A DNA stretch of 64,000 nucleotides from JAWWPG01 sp963820035 (GCA_963820035.1 CAWFYK010000005.1:372001-436000); one strand, 5' to 3'; numbered from the stretch's first letter, positions 18,872-26,970 are shown. Made by a program: numbers and translations. Notes: generated by a model not told the origin, from the letters alone.

Positions 18872-19228
18872 TCACTGGTAGAGCTCGACCAGCAAACCCT
18901 GCGGACCGCGGACGTAGGCGTGCCGGGTGCCCCAGTCGGTGTTGGTGGGAGCGACCGCGAGGTCGCCGCCGCGTGAGGTGACCGCCGCCGCCTCGGAGTC
19001 GACGTCGTCGCAGGCGAACTGCAGAAGCAGCCCACCGAGCGGCTTGACGTCGACCATCGCCCCGCGGTGCAAGGCGATCGTCACGTCGCCGGCCTTCACC
19101 TCGGCGTAGCCCTCGGCCGCGTCACCCTCGACGGGCAGGTCCAGGACGTCGGCGAAGAACGCAGCCATCGCGGCGTTGTCCTCGTCCGTGCGGCTGACCA
19201 GGCCGACATACCCGATGCTGAGCGTCAT
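18872..19228 (-). CDS. VOC-superfamily (glyoxalase/bleomycin-resistance fold) protein
   Basis: This 118-residue single VOC domain shows the paired beta-alpha-beta layout: YVGLVSRTDEDNAAMAAFFADVLDL at the start and WGTRHAYVRGPQGLLVELYQ at the end, where Glu of VELY is the usual metal ligand. It has an AAAGGA ribosome site. It is transcribed divergently from a ribbon-helix-helix gene that is followed by a two-domain VOC gene. The shared 53-bp gap contains a perfect 12-bp palindrome. Substrate unknown: drug binding, glyoxalase or dioxygenase activity are all possible. Confidence 0.8.
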   Translation of the reverse strand: MTLSIGYVGLVSRTDEDNAAMAAFFADVLDLPVEGDAAEGYAEVKAGDVTIALHRGAMVDVKPLGGLLLQFACDDVDSEAAAVTSRGGDLAVAPTNTDWGTRHAYVRGPQGLLVELYQ

Positions 19229-19262
19229 GTGTCGATCCTTTCGCTTCCAGATGTGTGGCTAA

Positions 19263-19274
19263 GATGCTAGCATC
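19263..19274. promoter_or_regulatory. Perfect palindrome GATGCTAGCATC, candidate RHH operator
   Basis: The 12-bp perfect palindrome sits midway between the divergent VOC gene (start 19228) and the RHH gene (start 19282). It embeds TAGCAT (19268-19273), a -10-like hexamer, reading in both directions, so a bound dimer would block both promoters. Short palindromes overlapping the -10 are typical of RHH autorepressors. Direct CTAA tetramers flank it on both sides. Confidence 0.5.
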
Positions 19275-19281
19275 CTAACTT

Positions 19282-19455
19282 ATGAGCACAGCGGGCGACA
19301 GCAAGGCCGGGAAGACGCAGTTCAACGTCTATCTTCCGCCCGACCTGGTACGCCGGATCAAGCACCGGGCAATCGACGAGGGCACCAGTCTGTCCGCCCT
19401 CGTCGAACGGGCGATGGACGACTACCTCGAGCGAAACGGAAAGGCGCAGCGATGA
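19282..19455 (+). CDS. Small ribbon-helix-helix DNA-binding protein (57 aa)
   Basis: This short protein has the RHH layout: a beta-strand TQFNVYLPPDLVRRIKHRA, then a turn and helix EGTSLSALVERAMDDYLE. It resembles CopG/Arc-type regulators or antitoxins. It overlaps the next VOC gene by ATGA at 19452-19455, and no toxin-like ORF follows, so an autoregulatory transcription factor is more likely than an antitoxin. It is only 54 bp from the divergent VOC gene, with a palindrome between them. Confidence 0.72.
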   Translation: MSTAGDSKAGKTQFNVYLPPDLVRRIKHRAIDEGTSLSALVERAMDDYLERNGKAQR

Positions 19456-20216
19456 CGGACGTGGTCGTGAGGCCGGTGCGGTTCACCGACAACCTCAAGC
19501 AGATGCAGCGGTTCCTCGAGACCCTGGGCCTGCGGCCCCGGATCGAGTCCGAGTTGGGGGGCTGGGTCGACATGGTCGCGAGCGGGGGAATGGTGGCGCT
19601 GCACTCGGCGGTGGAGTCCGAGCGAGGAGCTCCGAGTGGCTTCACGTCACTCGGCTTCGAGGCGGACGACGCCGACGTGCTGGCGGAGCGATTGACGGCG
19701 GCCGGGGTAAGCGACGTCGTCGTCTACGACGAGTCCTACGGTCGGGTGCTGTCGTGCCGCGACCCGCTCGGCGACGAGATCCAGGTGGACGAGCGAAGTG
19801 ACGACCTCTACGGCTACCGGCGGCACCAGACCGACGGGGTCGTCCCGGGCTGGCGGGTGATGTCGGTCAGGTTCGCGGACCCGATGGGGGCCTATGACAA
19901 CTTTCTGCAAGCTCTGGGCCTGGAACGGCGCGGCGAACCCAACGAGCACTTCACGCCGTACACCGCCGGCGGTGGGGAGCACGGGGTAGTGGGACTTCAT
20001 CACCCCGGCGGCGCGAAGCCTCCGTTCGCCACTGAGGGCGGAGCCGTCGACCTGTCGTTCGAGACGAGCGAGCCGCTGGTCGAGGTGGCGCAGCGCCTGG
20101 TCGACAACGGGTTCGAGGCCCGGATCCGCGAGGAGCCTTTCGGGTCGGTGCTCACGACTGTCGACGGCGATGGGCAGTCGTTGGAGGTGCACGAGGCGCC
20201 GCAGTCCTCGGCATGA
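19452..20216 (+). CDS. Two-domain VOC-family protein
   Basis: This 254-residue protein consists of two consecutive VOC domains, about residues 3-118 and 134-250, each ending in a conserved D/G-x-x-L-E-V-type strand (GDEIQVDER; DGQSLEVHE). Tandem VOC domains form one composite metal or ligand site, as in bleomycin-binding or ring-cleavage relatives. It is coupled to the RHH gene upstream and to the MFS transporter downstream by ATGA overlaps, which suggests a small resistance or efflux operon. Its ligand is not known. Confidence 0.8.
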   Translation: MTDVVVRPVRFTDNLKQMQRFLETLGLRPRIESELGGWVDMVASGGMVALHSAVESERGAPSGFTSLGFEADDADVLAERLTAAGVSDVVVYDESYGRVLSCRDPLGDEIQVDERSDDLYGYRRHQTDGVVPGWRVMSVRFADPMGAYDNFLQALGLERRGEPNEHFTPYTAGGGEHGVVGLHHPGGAKPPFATEGGAVDLSFETSEPLVEVAQRLVDNGFEARIREEPFGSVLTTVDGDGQSLEVHEAPQSSA

Positions 20217-21469
20217 CCGCGACCATCCGGCGCGAGAGTCGGCTGCGTGACGACGCCGACTTCCGCCGTTACTGGTGGTCGCGGGTGCTGTCCGGAAGCG
20301 GCACCGCCGTCACCATCGTCGCGCTGCCGGTGCTCATCTACCGGATGACCGGGTCGACGCTCGTCACCGCGTTGGTCGCGGCGCTCGAGGCGGCGCCGTA
20401 CCTGGTCTTCGGGCTGGTCGCCGGTGCGCTGTCCGACCGGCTGGACCGGCGAGCCATCATGGTGGGCGCCGACCTGGCGGACGCGGCGCTGCTGGGGTCG
20501 GTTCCACTCGCCTACTGGCTGGGCGTGCTCACCGTTCCGCACGTGCTCGTCGTCGCCTTCGTCGGCCCGGCCGTCGCGGTCTTCTTCGACGGTGCCAACT
20601 TCGGCGCCCTCCCGGTGCTCGTCGGCCGCGGGAGCATCGCCGAAGCCAACGCCGCCGTGTGGGGATCGGTCACAGCCGTCGAGATGGTGGCGCCGGCGGC
20701 GGTCGGGATCTGCCTGGCCGTCGTGAGCCCGGCGACGCTGATCGCCGTGGATGCGGTCAGCTTCGCCGCATCAGCGATGTTCGTGCGGGCGATCACCCGG
20801 GCCTTGCAGGACCCGGCCCGGCTGTCCTCTCCGCTGAGCGCCCGGTCCGTGCTGGCTGACATCCGCGAGGGTCTGGACTTCCTCGTGCGGCACCCCGGCG
20901 TCCGCACCATGACGATCGTGGGCACCCTGCAATGCCTCACCGGGGGAGGCTTCGTCGCGCTCGACGTGGTCTGGTGCGACCAGGTTCTCGACATCGGTAC
21001 GTCGGGCTGGCGGTTCGGGCTGGTCTTCTCCGCTTGGGGCGTGGGCGGGATCCTGGCCTCGGCCGCGCTGCCGCGCGTGCTCCGCCGTACCACCGCGGCG
21101 CGAGTGACACTGGCAGCGCTGCCCGTCTCAGCGCTCCTGGGGGTGCTGACGCCCTTCGCGCGCTCGTGGGCCGTGGGCGCCCTCGGGCTGTTCCTCTGGA
21201 GCTGTGCCTACACACTGGTCGTCGTCAACTCGATCTCCTACCGCCAGCAGGTGACCCCGGAGCCGCTGCTCGGGCGCGTCAACACCGCCGGAAGGATGCT
21301 CTCCTGGGGCGTCGGCTGGACCCTCGGGGCGCTCCTCGGCGGTGTGCTCGGGACCGCGCTGGGAGTCCGGCAGGCGATGGTCGTGATGGCGTCCCTCCTG
21401 CTGGTTGCCTGCGCCGTCGCCTGGCTGTCCCCCCTCCGCCACTCCGACGATCCGAGACTTCTCACCTGA
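20213..21469 (+). CDS. Major facilitator superfamily transporter
   Basis: This 418-residue protein has about 12 hydrophobic segments and MFS signature loops (DRLDRRAIMV after helix 2, and a long central loop near residues 205-230). It resembles the MFS_3 drug/enterobactin-exporter group. It overlaps the VOC gene stop by ATGA. The last seven codons and the TGA are formed by the first, degenerate unit of the 22-bp repeat array that follows, so the C-terminus may have been altered by repeat growth. Confidence 0.85.
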   Translation: MTATIRRESRLRDDADFRRYWWSRVLSGSGTAVTIVALPVLIYRMTGSTLVTALVAALEAAPYLVFGLVAGALSDRLDRRAIMVGADLADAALLGSVPLAYWLGVLTVPHVLVVAFVGPAVAVFFDGANFGALPVLVGRGSIAEANAAVWGSVTAVEMVAPAAVGICLAVVSPATLIAVDAVSFAASAMFVRAITRALQDPARLSSPLSARSVLADIREGLDFLVRHPGVRTMTIVGTLQCLTGGGFVALDVVWCDQVLDIGTSGWRFGLVFSAWGVGGILASAALPRVLRRTTAARVTLAALPVSALLGVLTPFARSWAVGALGLFLWSCAYTLVVVNSISYRQQVTPEPLLGRVNTAGRMLSWGVGWTLGALLGGVLGTALGVRQAMVVMASLLLVACAVAWLSPLRHSDDPRLLT

Positions 21470-21703
21470 CGATCCGAGACTTTCGACACCACGATCCGAG
21501 ACTTTCGGCACGACGATCCGAGACTTTCGGTACGACGATCCGAGACTTTCGGCACACGATCCGAGACTTTCGGTACGACGATCCGAGACTTTCGGTACGA
21601 CGATCCGAGACTTTCGGTACGACGATCCGAGACTTTCGGTACGACGATCCGAGACTTTCGGTACGACGATCCGAGACTCTGGGCACCACGATCCGAGCTC
21701 GCG
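21448..21703 (+). repeat. Array A: 12 units of a 22-bp tandem repeat at the MFS gene 3' end
   Basis: Twelve units with the core ATCCGAGACTTTCGG followed by YACSA repeat at 22-bp spacing; unit 5 is 21 bp and the last is truncated at the core. Unit 1 lies inside the MFS coding sequence and supplies its stop codon. Units 4 and 6-10 are identical. Each can fold CCGA-GACTT-TCGG (4-bp stem, 5-base loop) or pair TCGG of one unit with CCGA of the next. The unit contains no stop triplet on either strand, so several spurious ORFs run through. It lacks the palindromic direct repeats plus unique spacers of CRISPR. Confidence 0.9.
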
Positions 21704-21814
21704 AACGGGAATGAAGGCGCAGTTCGACGGGCGGGCCGCGGAAGCCGCCGCCTCATTGCGCGCTTCACTCCCAGGTCGTCGGGTCGCCGAGCCCGGGCCG
21801 GCGTACCGAGAGCC

Positions 21815-21954
21815 TCGGATGGTGGTGTCGAAACTCTCGGATGGTGGTGTCGAAAGTCTCGGATGGTGGTGCCGAGACTCTCGGATGGTGGTGTCGAAAC
21901 TCTCGGATGGTGGTGTCGAAACTCTCGGATCGTGGTGCCGGAAGTCTCGGACCG
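21815..21954 (-). repeat. Array B: about seven 22-bp units, inverted relative to array A
   Basis: Seven TCGGAT/TCGGAC cores occur at exact 22-bp spacing (21815, 21837, 21859, 21881, 21903, 21925, 21947). Read on the minus strand they are the same family as array A, with core ATCCGAGAGTTTCGACACCA. The first minus-strand unit begins directly after the stop codon (21955-21957) of the convergent GNAT gene. Arrays A and B therefore face each other across about 110 bp between two convergent genes. Confidence 0.88.
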
Positions 21955-22800
21955 TCAGAAGAGGATGGTGGCGAACCGGGTGTGCTCGGCGAAGCCGACA
22001 CTGGCGTAGGAACGGCGGGCCGCGACGTTGTGCTCGTTGACATAGAGCGATACGACGGGCGAGAGCTCGCGGAGCACCGTGCCGGCGACGGCCGCGACCG
22101 CGGGGGCGCTGACACCCTGGCCGCGATGGTCCGGATGCACCCAGACACCTTGGATCTGGGCTGCATGGGGGGTTACGGCGGCCACCTCGGCCTTGAAGAC
22201 GACCTCGTCGTTGTCGATGCGGGCGAACGCCAGCCCCCTGCCGATCAGCTGCGCGACCCGCGAGCGGTAGAGGCGCGACCCGCCCCCCGCCTCCGGTGAG
22301 ATGCCAAGCTCCTCCGTGAACATCGCGACGCATGCCGGGTAGAGGATGTCGAGCTGGTCCGGTCGTACCCGCTGGACCCGAGGATCGGGCGGGAGGAGCG
22401 GCGAGGACGACAGGGTGAGGAACGGCTGCCGTGGCCGGACCTCGCGAGCCGGGCCCCAGCCGTCGGCGAGCAGCTCCCAGAGCTGGTGAACGTCGTCGTT
22501 GGGCCCCAGGATCGCCGAGCACCGCCGACCTTGGGCGAGGGCCTGTCCGGCAAAGGCACGAAGCGCCTCCGGGGTCGCGCAGACGGGGATGAGGTTGGCG
22601 GCGGCATGACAGAGGGAGACCAGGCCGGTCCCGTCGTCGTAGCCCCAGACCTGGCCGCCCAGCCAGCGCTGGTCGAGACTGGTTGCGCGCACCCGGTGGT
22701 CGACGAACACATGAGTGACGGGATCCTGATCGAGCACCCGGCGGACAGCCGGCAGGTCGTCGCGTCCCAGCACGCGAACCTTGCTCCGGGTCCTCAACAC
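21955..22800 (-). CDS. GNAT-family acetyltransferase with DUF4081-type N-terminal domain
   Basis: This 281-residue protein has an N-terminal domain of about 130 residues followed by a C-terminal GNAT domain with the acetyl-CoA loop VHPDHRGQGVS and the YVNEHNVAARRSYASVGF motif. A GNAT of this layout is the usual neighbour of ispG in mycobacteria and relatives. The GTG at 22800 is preferred; the open frame extends upstream to 22956, but that part is antisense to the CapA gene leader. Its stop codon abuts repeat array B. The acceptor is unknown. Confidence 0.82.
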   Translation of the reverse strand: MLRTRSKVRVLGRDDLPAVRRVLDQDPVTHVFVDHRVRATSLDQRWLGGQVWGYDDGTGLVSLCHAAANLIPVCATPEALRAFAGQALAQGRRCSAILGPNDDVHQLWELLADGWGPAREVRPRQPFLTLSSSPLLPPDPRVQRVRPDQLDILYPACVAMFTEELGISPEAGGGSRLYRSRVAQLIGRGLAFARIDNDEVVFKAEVAAVTPHAAQIQGVWVHPDHRGQGVSAPAVAAVAGTVLRELSPVVSLYVNEHNVAARRSYASVGFAEHTRFATILF

Positions 22801-22916
22801 CGTGCACTTCCCATTAGGTGAGCCTACGCGGGCAACCGGGCCCTGCGAGTGACATGCTGACCCGAAGCGGTCGGGCCCGGTGTCGGCGACGCGACCCCCG
22901 GACAGGCGAGGAGCGG

Positions 22917-24200
22917 ATGAGAAGACGTCCACAGACCATGGCGCTGGCCGGCGCACTGGTGGTTGCCGTCCTCGGGGTGACCGCGTGCAGCTCCAGCGAC
23001 GGAGCCGACGGGCCGACCCAGGGGTCCCCCCAGCAGACCGGGCAGGCCGGCTCGTCCCCGTCCACGCCGGGCGAGTCCACGCCGGACGCGTCCGGAACCT
23101 CGTCGAACCCGTCCGCCACGACGCCTCCCTCGTCCACCGCTCCCGCGAAGCCGGTCTCGATCACGATGGTGATGAGCGGCGACGTGCTGCTCCACGAGGG
23201 CCTGTGGGCTACCGCGGAGCACGACGCCCAACGCACCGGCCGCGGCCACATGGACTACCGGCCGATCCTCGCCAACATGCGCTCTGTCATCACCGGCGCC
23301 GACTTCGCCATCTGCCACATGGAGACACCGCTGGCACCCCAGGGCGGACCCTATTCGGCCTACCCTGTCTTCTCAGTACCGCGGGAGATTGTGCCGGCCC
23401 TCAAGTGGGAGGGCTACGACGCGTGTACGACGGCATCGAACCACAGCCTCGACCAAGGCTGGGACGGCATCAAGCGCACCATTCGCGACTTCAACGAGGC
23501 CGGGCTCGACCACTTCGGCACGGTCACCACCAAGGCGGCGTCGAAGCATGCCCTGATGGTGACCGTGAAGGGTGTGAAGGTCGGACTGATCTCGGCGACC
23601 TACGGCACCAACGGCATCCCGCTGCCTGAGGCCGAGCCGTGGTCGGTGCCGATCATCAACACGACGAAGATCCTGCGGATGGCGCATCTGGCTCGCGTCG
23701 ACGGCGCGAAGATCGTGATCGTGGCCCTGCACTGGGGGCTCGAGTACGACCACTCGCCGATCTCCGACCAGATCTCGGTGGCGAAGACACTGACCAAGTC
23801 GAAGGACATCACGTTCATCTACGGCCACCACGTCCACGTCGTGCAGCCCTACGACAGGGTCAACGGCACCTGGGTCGCCTACGGCCAGGGCAACGCGATC
23901 GCCCAGCAGGATACGGCGGTCAGCGGCGTCTACGACGGGAACACCGTGCGCGTGACGTTCACATCCAAGCCCGATGGCGCCTTCGCGGTGTCGAAGCTGC
24001 AATACATCCCGACGATGATCACGCCCTACGACTACTCCGACCCGATCGGGCATCCGATGCGCTGGCTCGACGTGCAGAAGGATCTGAAGAACCCGGCTTT
24101 CGCCTCTCTCCACAGCGACCTGCTCGCGACGCAGGCCCGGGTGCGCAGCGACATCAACCTGCTCGGCGCCTTGAAGCACGGGGTCACCGAGGGAGGGTAG
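22917..24200 (+). CDS. CapA-family lipoprotein (metallophosphatase-like fold)
   Basis: This 427-residue protein has a lipoprotein signal (hydrophobic stretch then VTACSSS, lipid Cys near residue 22), a low-complexity Ser/Thr/Pro/Gly linker to about residue 80, and a PGA_cap/CapA domain with MSGDVLLHEG, HMETPLA, TASNHSLDQGWDG and YGHHVHVVQPY, which are the metal-ligand blocks. CapA proteins act in poly-gamma-glutamate capsule handling, but many actinobacterial copies stand alone with no capBCE, as here. The ATG at 22917 follows GAGGAG and gives a proper signal peptide. A paralogue lies at 48.7 kb. Confidence 0.85.
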   Translation: MRRRPQTMALAGALVVAVLGVTACSSSDGADGPTQGSPQQTGQAGSSPSTPGESTPDASGTSSNPSATTPPSSTAPAKPVSITMVMSGDVLLHEGLWATAEHDAQRTGRGHMDYRPILANMRSVITGADFAICHMETPLAPQGGPYSAYPVFSVPREIVPALKWEGYDACTTASNHSLDQGWDGIKRTIRDFNEAGLDHFGTVTTKAASKHALMVTVKGVKVGLISATYGTNGIPLPEAEPWSVPIINTTKILRMAHLARVDGAKIVIVALHWGLEYDHSPISDQISVAKTLTKSKDITFIYGHHVHVVQPYDRVNGTWVAYGQGNAIAQQDTAVSGVYDGNTVRVTFTSKPDGAFAVSKLQYIPTMITPYDYSDPIGHPMRWLDVQKDLKNPAFASLHSDLLATQARVRSDINLLGALKHGVTEGG

Positions 24201-24267
24201 CCGGTCAAGCGGCACCTGCCGGCGTCCCCAGCAGGAAACCGGCGTGAGTCTGCGCGGTGCGGGCGGA

Positions 24268-24305
24268 TATCCTCGGGGCTTCACCACCAAGCCCGAGGAG
24301 CTCCT
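24268..24305 (+). promoter_or_regulatory. proS promoter and start-site hairpins
   Basis: TATCCT at 24268-24273 is a good -10 candidate. The leader then contains CTCGGGGCTT (24272-24281), which pairs with AAGCCCGAG (24289-24297) with one bulge. The ribosome site GAGGAG lies at the base of that hairpin and is also part of a perfect palindrome AGGAGCTCCT (24296-24305) touching the start codon. Either structure could hide the ribosome site. No T-box or other known leader was recognised. Confidence 0.4.
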
Positions 24306-26072
24306 GTGATCATGCGGATGTCGACCCTGTTCCTGCGCACCCTGCGTGAGGACCCGGTGGACGCCGAGGTCCCGAGCCACCGGCTGTTGGTGCGTGCGGG
24401 CTACATCAGGCGCGCCGCCCCCGGCATCTACTCCTGGCTGCCACTCGGCTACCAGGTGCTGCGCAACGTGGAGCGGATCGTCCGCGAAGAGATGAACGCG
24501 ATCGGGGCGCAGGAGGTGCACTTCCCGGCGCTGCTTCCCCGCGAGCCGTTCGAGGAGACCGGCCGCTGGACGGAGTACGGCGACAGCATCTTCAGGCTGA
24601 AGGACCGCAAGGGCAACGACTACCTGCTCGGGCCGACTCACGAGGAGATGTTCACCTTGCTGGTGAAAGACCTCTACTCGTCGTACAAGGACTTGCCCGT
24701 GTCGCTCTACCAGATCCAGAACAAGTACCGCGACGAGCCGCGCCCCCGCGCCGGCATCCTGCGCGGCCGAGAGTTCGTGATGAAGGACTCCTACTCGTTC
24801 GACCTCAACGACGAGTCGTTCCTGGCGTCCTACCAGGCGCACCGCGACGCCTACGTGCGGATCTTCGACCGGCTCGGCTTCGACTACGTCATTGTCGCCG
24901 CGATGTCGGGCGCGATGGGCGGCTCGGCGAGCGAGGAGTTCCTCGCGATCGCGGAGAGCGGGGAGGACACCTATGTTCGCTGCACCTCGTGCGACTATGC
25001 CGCCAACGTCGAGGCCGTCCGGGTTCCGGTGCCCGAGCCGGTGCCCTATGACGGGCTCCCCCCGGCACATGTGGAGAACACCCCCGAGACCCCGACCATC
25101 GAGACGCTGGTCAACCACCTCAACGCGGTGTTCCCCCGTGACGACAAGCCCTGGGAGGCGGCGGACACGCTCAAGAACGTCATCGTGACGATCGTCCATC
25201 CCGACGGGAAGCGCGAGCCGCTCGCGATCGGGTTGGCGGGCGACCGCGACATCGACCTGAAGCGCCTGGGAGCACAGGTGGAGCCGGCCGAGGTGGCGGC
25301 CTTCGACGAGACCGACTTCGACGCCAACCCGGCTCTGGTCAAGGGCTACATCGGGCCGGGAACGCTGGGGGAGAAGGGCACCAGCGGGATCCGCTACCTC
25401 CTCGACCCCCGGGTCGTCGAGGGCACGACCTGGGTCACCGGCGCCGACGAGCCGGGTCGCCACGTGATCGGCCTGGTCGCCGGGAGGGACTTCGTCGCGG
25501 ACGGGGTCATCGAAGCGGCGGAGGTGCGTGACGGCGACGTCTGCCCTCGCTGCGGAAGCCCGCTCACGACGGCGCGCGGCATCGAGATGGGCCACATCTT
25601 CCAGCTCGGCACCAAGTACACCGACGCTCTCGACCTCAAGGTCCTCGACGAGGGCGGCAGGCTGGTCACCCCGACGATGGGCTGTTACGGCGTCGGCGTC
25701 TCCCGCGCGGTCGCGGCCGTCGTGGAGGGCTCCCACGACGAGGTCGGCATCATCTGGCCACGCGAGGTCTCGCCAGCCGACGTCCACCTGGTGGCGACCG
25801 GCAAGGACGAGGCGATCTTCGCAGCGGCCGATCGCCTCGCCAGTGATCTCGAGGCCGTCGGGATCAGCGTGCTCTACGACGACCGGTCGAAGGTGTCGCC
25901 GGGCGTGAAGTTCAAGGACGCCGAGCTGATCGGGGTCCCCACGATCGTCGTGGTGGGACGCGGTCTCGTCGACGGGGTCGTCGAGGTCAAGGACCGGGCA
26001 ACCGGTGACCGGGTCAACGTCGAGCTCTCGGATGTGGTCGAGCACCTCACGGCCGTCGTCCGCGGCCGCTGA
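24306..26072 (+). CDS. proS: Prolyl-tRNA synthetase, bacterial type
   Basis: This 588-residue class II synthetase charges tRNA-Pro in the cytosol. It has the class II motifs (RHRA-like RAAPGIYSWLPLG near residue 37, the FRDEPRPRAGILRGREFVMKD-type motif 2, and GCYGVGVSRAVAA motif 3), an inserted editing (INS) domain near residues 225-390, and a C-terminal anticodon-binding domain. The insertion marks the bacterial ProS form. Starts at GTG 24306 or ATG 24312 are both possible. It lies between the CapA and HAD genes and near rimP-nusA, as in other Actinobacteria. Confidence 0.95.
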   Translation: MIMRMSTLFLRTLREDPVDAEVPSHRLLVRAGYIRRAAPGIYSWLPLGYQVLRNVERIVREEMNAIGAQEVHFPALLPREPFEETGRWTEYGDSIFRLKDRKGNDYLLGPTHEEMFTLLVKDLYSSYKDLPVSLYQIQNKYRDEPRPRAGILRGREFVMKDSYSFDLNDESFLASYQAHRDAYVRIFDRLGFDYVIVAAMSGAMGGSASEEFLAIAESGEDTYVRCTSCDYAANVEAVRVPVPEPVPYDGLPPAHVENTPETPTIETLVNHLNAVFPRDDKPWEAADTLKNVIVTIVHPDGKREPLAIGLAGDRDIDLKRLGAQVEPAEVAAFDETDFDANPALVKGYIGPGTLGEKGTSGIRYLLDPRVVEGTTWVTGADEPGRHVIGLVAGRDFVADGVIEAAEVRDGDVCPRCGSPLTTARGIEMGHIFQLGTKYTDALDLKVLDEGGRLVTPTMGCYGVGVSRAVAAVVEGSHDEVGIIWPREVSPADVHLVATGKDEAIFAAADRLASDLEAVGISVLYDDRSKVSPGVKFKDAELIGVPTIVVVGRGLVDGVVEVKDRATGDRVNVELSDVVEHLTAVVRGR

Positions 26073-26103
26073 GCGTGCCCGCCGGGGTGGGAGGGTTCCC
26101 TCG

Positions 26104-26799
26104 ATGAACATCGACGCGGTGATCTTCGACTGGGGAGGCACCCTGACGCCCTGGCGCCCGATGGACTACCGCGCGGAGGCGATGGCGCTGGCCTCGGCGG
26201 CCGAGCTCGACGAGGTCGAGCGGGTCGCGGAGGCGATCTTCGCGGCGGGCGCGCAGGTCTGGGGCCGATCCCGCGACGAGCACCGCAGCGCGACCCTCGC
26301 CGAGCTCTGTGAGCTGGCCGGAGTCGAGCTGTCGGCCCGCGCGATCTCGGCGTACCGGGAGTTCTGGGAGCCCGCGACCATCACCGACCCGGACGTCGGC
26401 CCGCTCTGGGAGGCCCTCCGTTCCGACGGGATCCGGGTCGGGGTGCTCTCGAACACGATCTGGCCCCGCGAGTGGCATCGGGAGTTCTTCGAGCGCGACG
26501 GTGTGCTCCACCTCGTCGACGGCGACGTCTACACGAGCGAGCTGGGCTGGACGAAGCCCGACCCACGGGCGTTCGAGGCCGCGCTGGCGGCCGTCGAGGT
26601 CGCCGACCCGGAGCGCACGGTCTATGTCGGCGACCGGCTGTTCGAGGACATCTGGGGACCGTCCCAGCTCGGCATGCGGACGATCTGGTTGCCGCATAGC
26701 GACATCCCCGACGACCAGCGCGGACACTCCGAGGGTGAGCCCGACGCGGTCGTGCACCGGCTCGCCGAGATCCCCACCGTCCTCGCCGGCTGGACCTGA
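26104..26799 (+). CDS. HAD-family hydrolase
   Basis: This 231-residue cytosolic phosphatase-like protein has motif I as VIFDWGGTLTPW near residues 6-16, so the second Asp of the usual DxD is Gly (DWGGT), a variant seen in some HAD subfamilies. Motif II is VLSNT, motif III the KPDP of GWTKPDPRAF, and motif IV YVGDRLFEDI. Domain order and length fit the HAD-IA phosphoglycolate-phosphatase-like group. Because the motif I Asp +2 acid is replaced, phosphohydrolase activity should not be assumed. Its TGA is immediately followed by repeat array C. Confidence 0.83.
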   Translation: MNIDAVIFDWGGTLTPWRPMDYRAEAMALASAAELDEVERVAEAIFAAGAQVWGRSRDEHRSATLAELCELAGVELSARAISAYREFWEPATITDPDVGPLWEALRSDGIRVGVLSNTIWPREWHREFFERDGVLHLVDGDVYTSELGWTKPDPRAFEAALAAVEVADPERTVYVGDRLFEDIWGPSQLGMRTIWLPHSDIPDDQRGHSEGEPDAVVHRLAEIPTVLAGWT

Positions 26800-26970
26800 C
26801 GGTCCGAGAGTTTCGGCACCACCATCCGAGAGTTCCGGTACGACGATCCGAGAGTTTCGGCACCACCATCCGAGAGTTCCGGTACGACGATCCGAGAGTT
26901 CCGGTACGACGATCCGAGAGTTCCGGTACGACGATCCGAGAGTTTCGGCACCACCATCCGAGCCCGCATG
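26800..26970 (+). repeat. Array C: eight 22-bp units directly after the HAD gene stop codon
   Basis: Seven full units plus one truncated unit begin at 26800, the base after the TGA. The core is ATCCGAGAGTTYCGG followed by YACSA, the same family as arrays A and B. Two sub-types alternate: TTTCGGCACCA and TTCCGGTACGA. The spacing is exactly 22 bp throughout. The array fills the space up to about 26970, and no gene follows for 290 bp. Confidence 0.9.

Noticed and set aside
19282..19455. RHH protein as the antitoxin of a toxin-antitoxin pair
   Set aside because: The coupled downstream gene is a 254-residue VOC protein, not a toxin, and the gene order fits an autoregulated operon better.
21448..21954. 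CRISPR array
   Set aside because: The units are contiguous 22-bp repeats without unique spacers, and no cas genes are present.
21128..22807. Minus-strand frame of 559 codons with repeated peptides such as SRIVVPKVSD
   Set aside because: It reads through the 22-bp arrays, whose units have no stop triplets, and through the antisense of two genes; the repeats are nucleotide repeats, not a protein.
22818..22916. Upstream extension of the CapA protein to 22818
   Set aside because: The ATG at 22917 has GAGGAG and gives a proper lipoprotein signal; the extension has none.
24201..24305. T-box riboswitch upstream of proS
   Set aside because: The leader is too short and the conserved T-box sequence is missing.
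23373..26141. Minus-strand open frame of 922 codons
   Set aside because: It is antisense to proS and CapA, which carry all expected motifs; long antisense frames are common at this G/C content.
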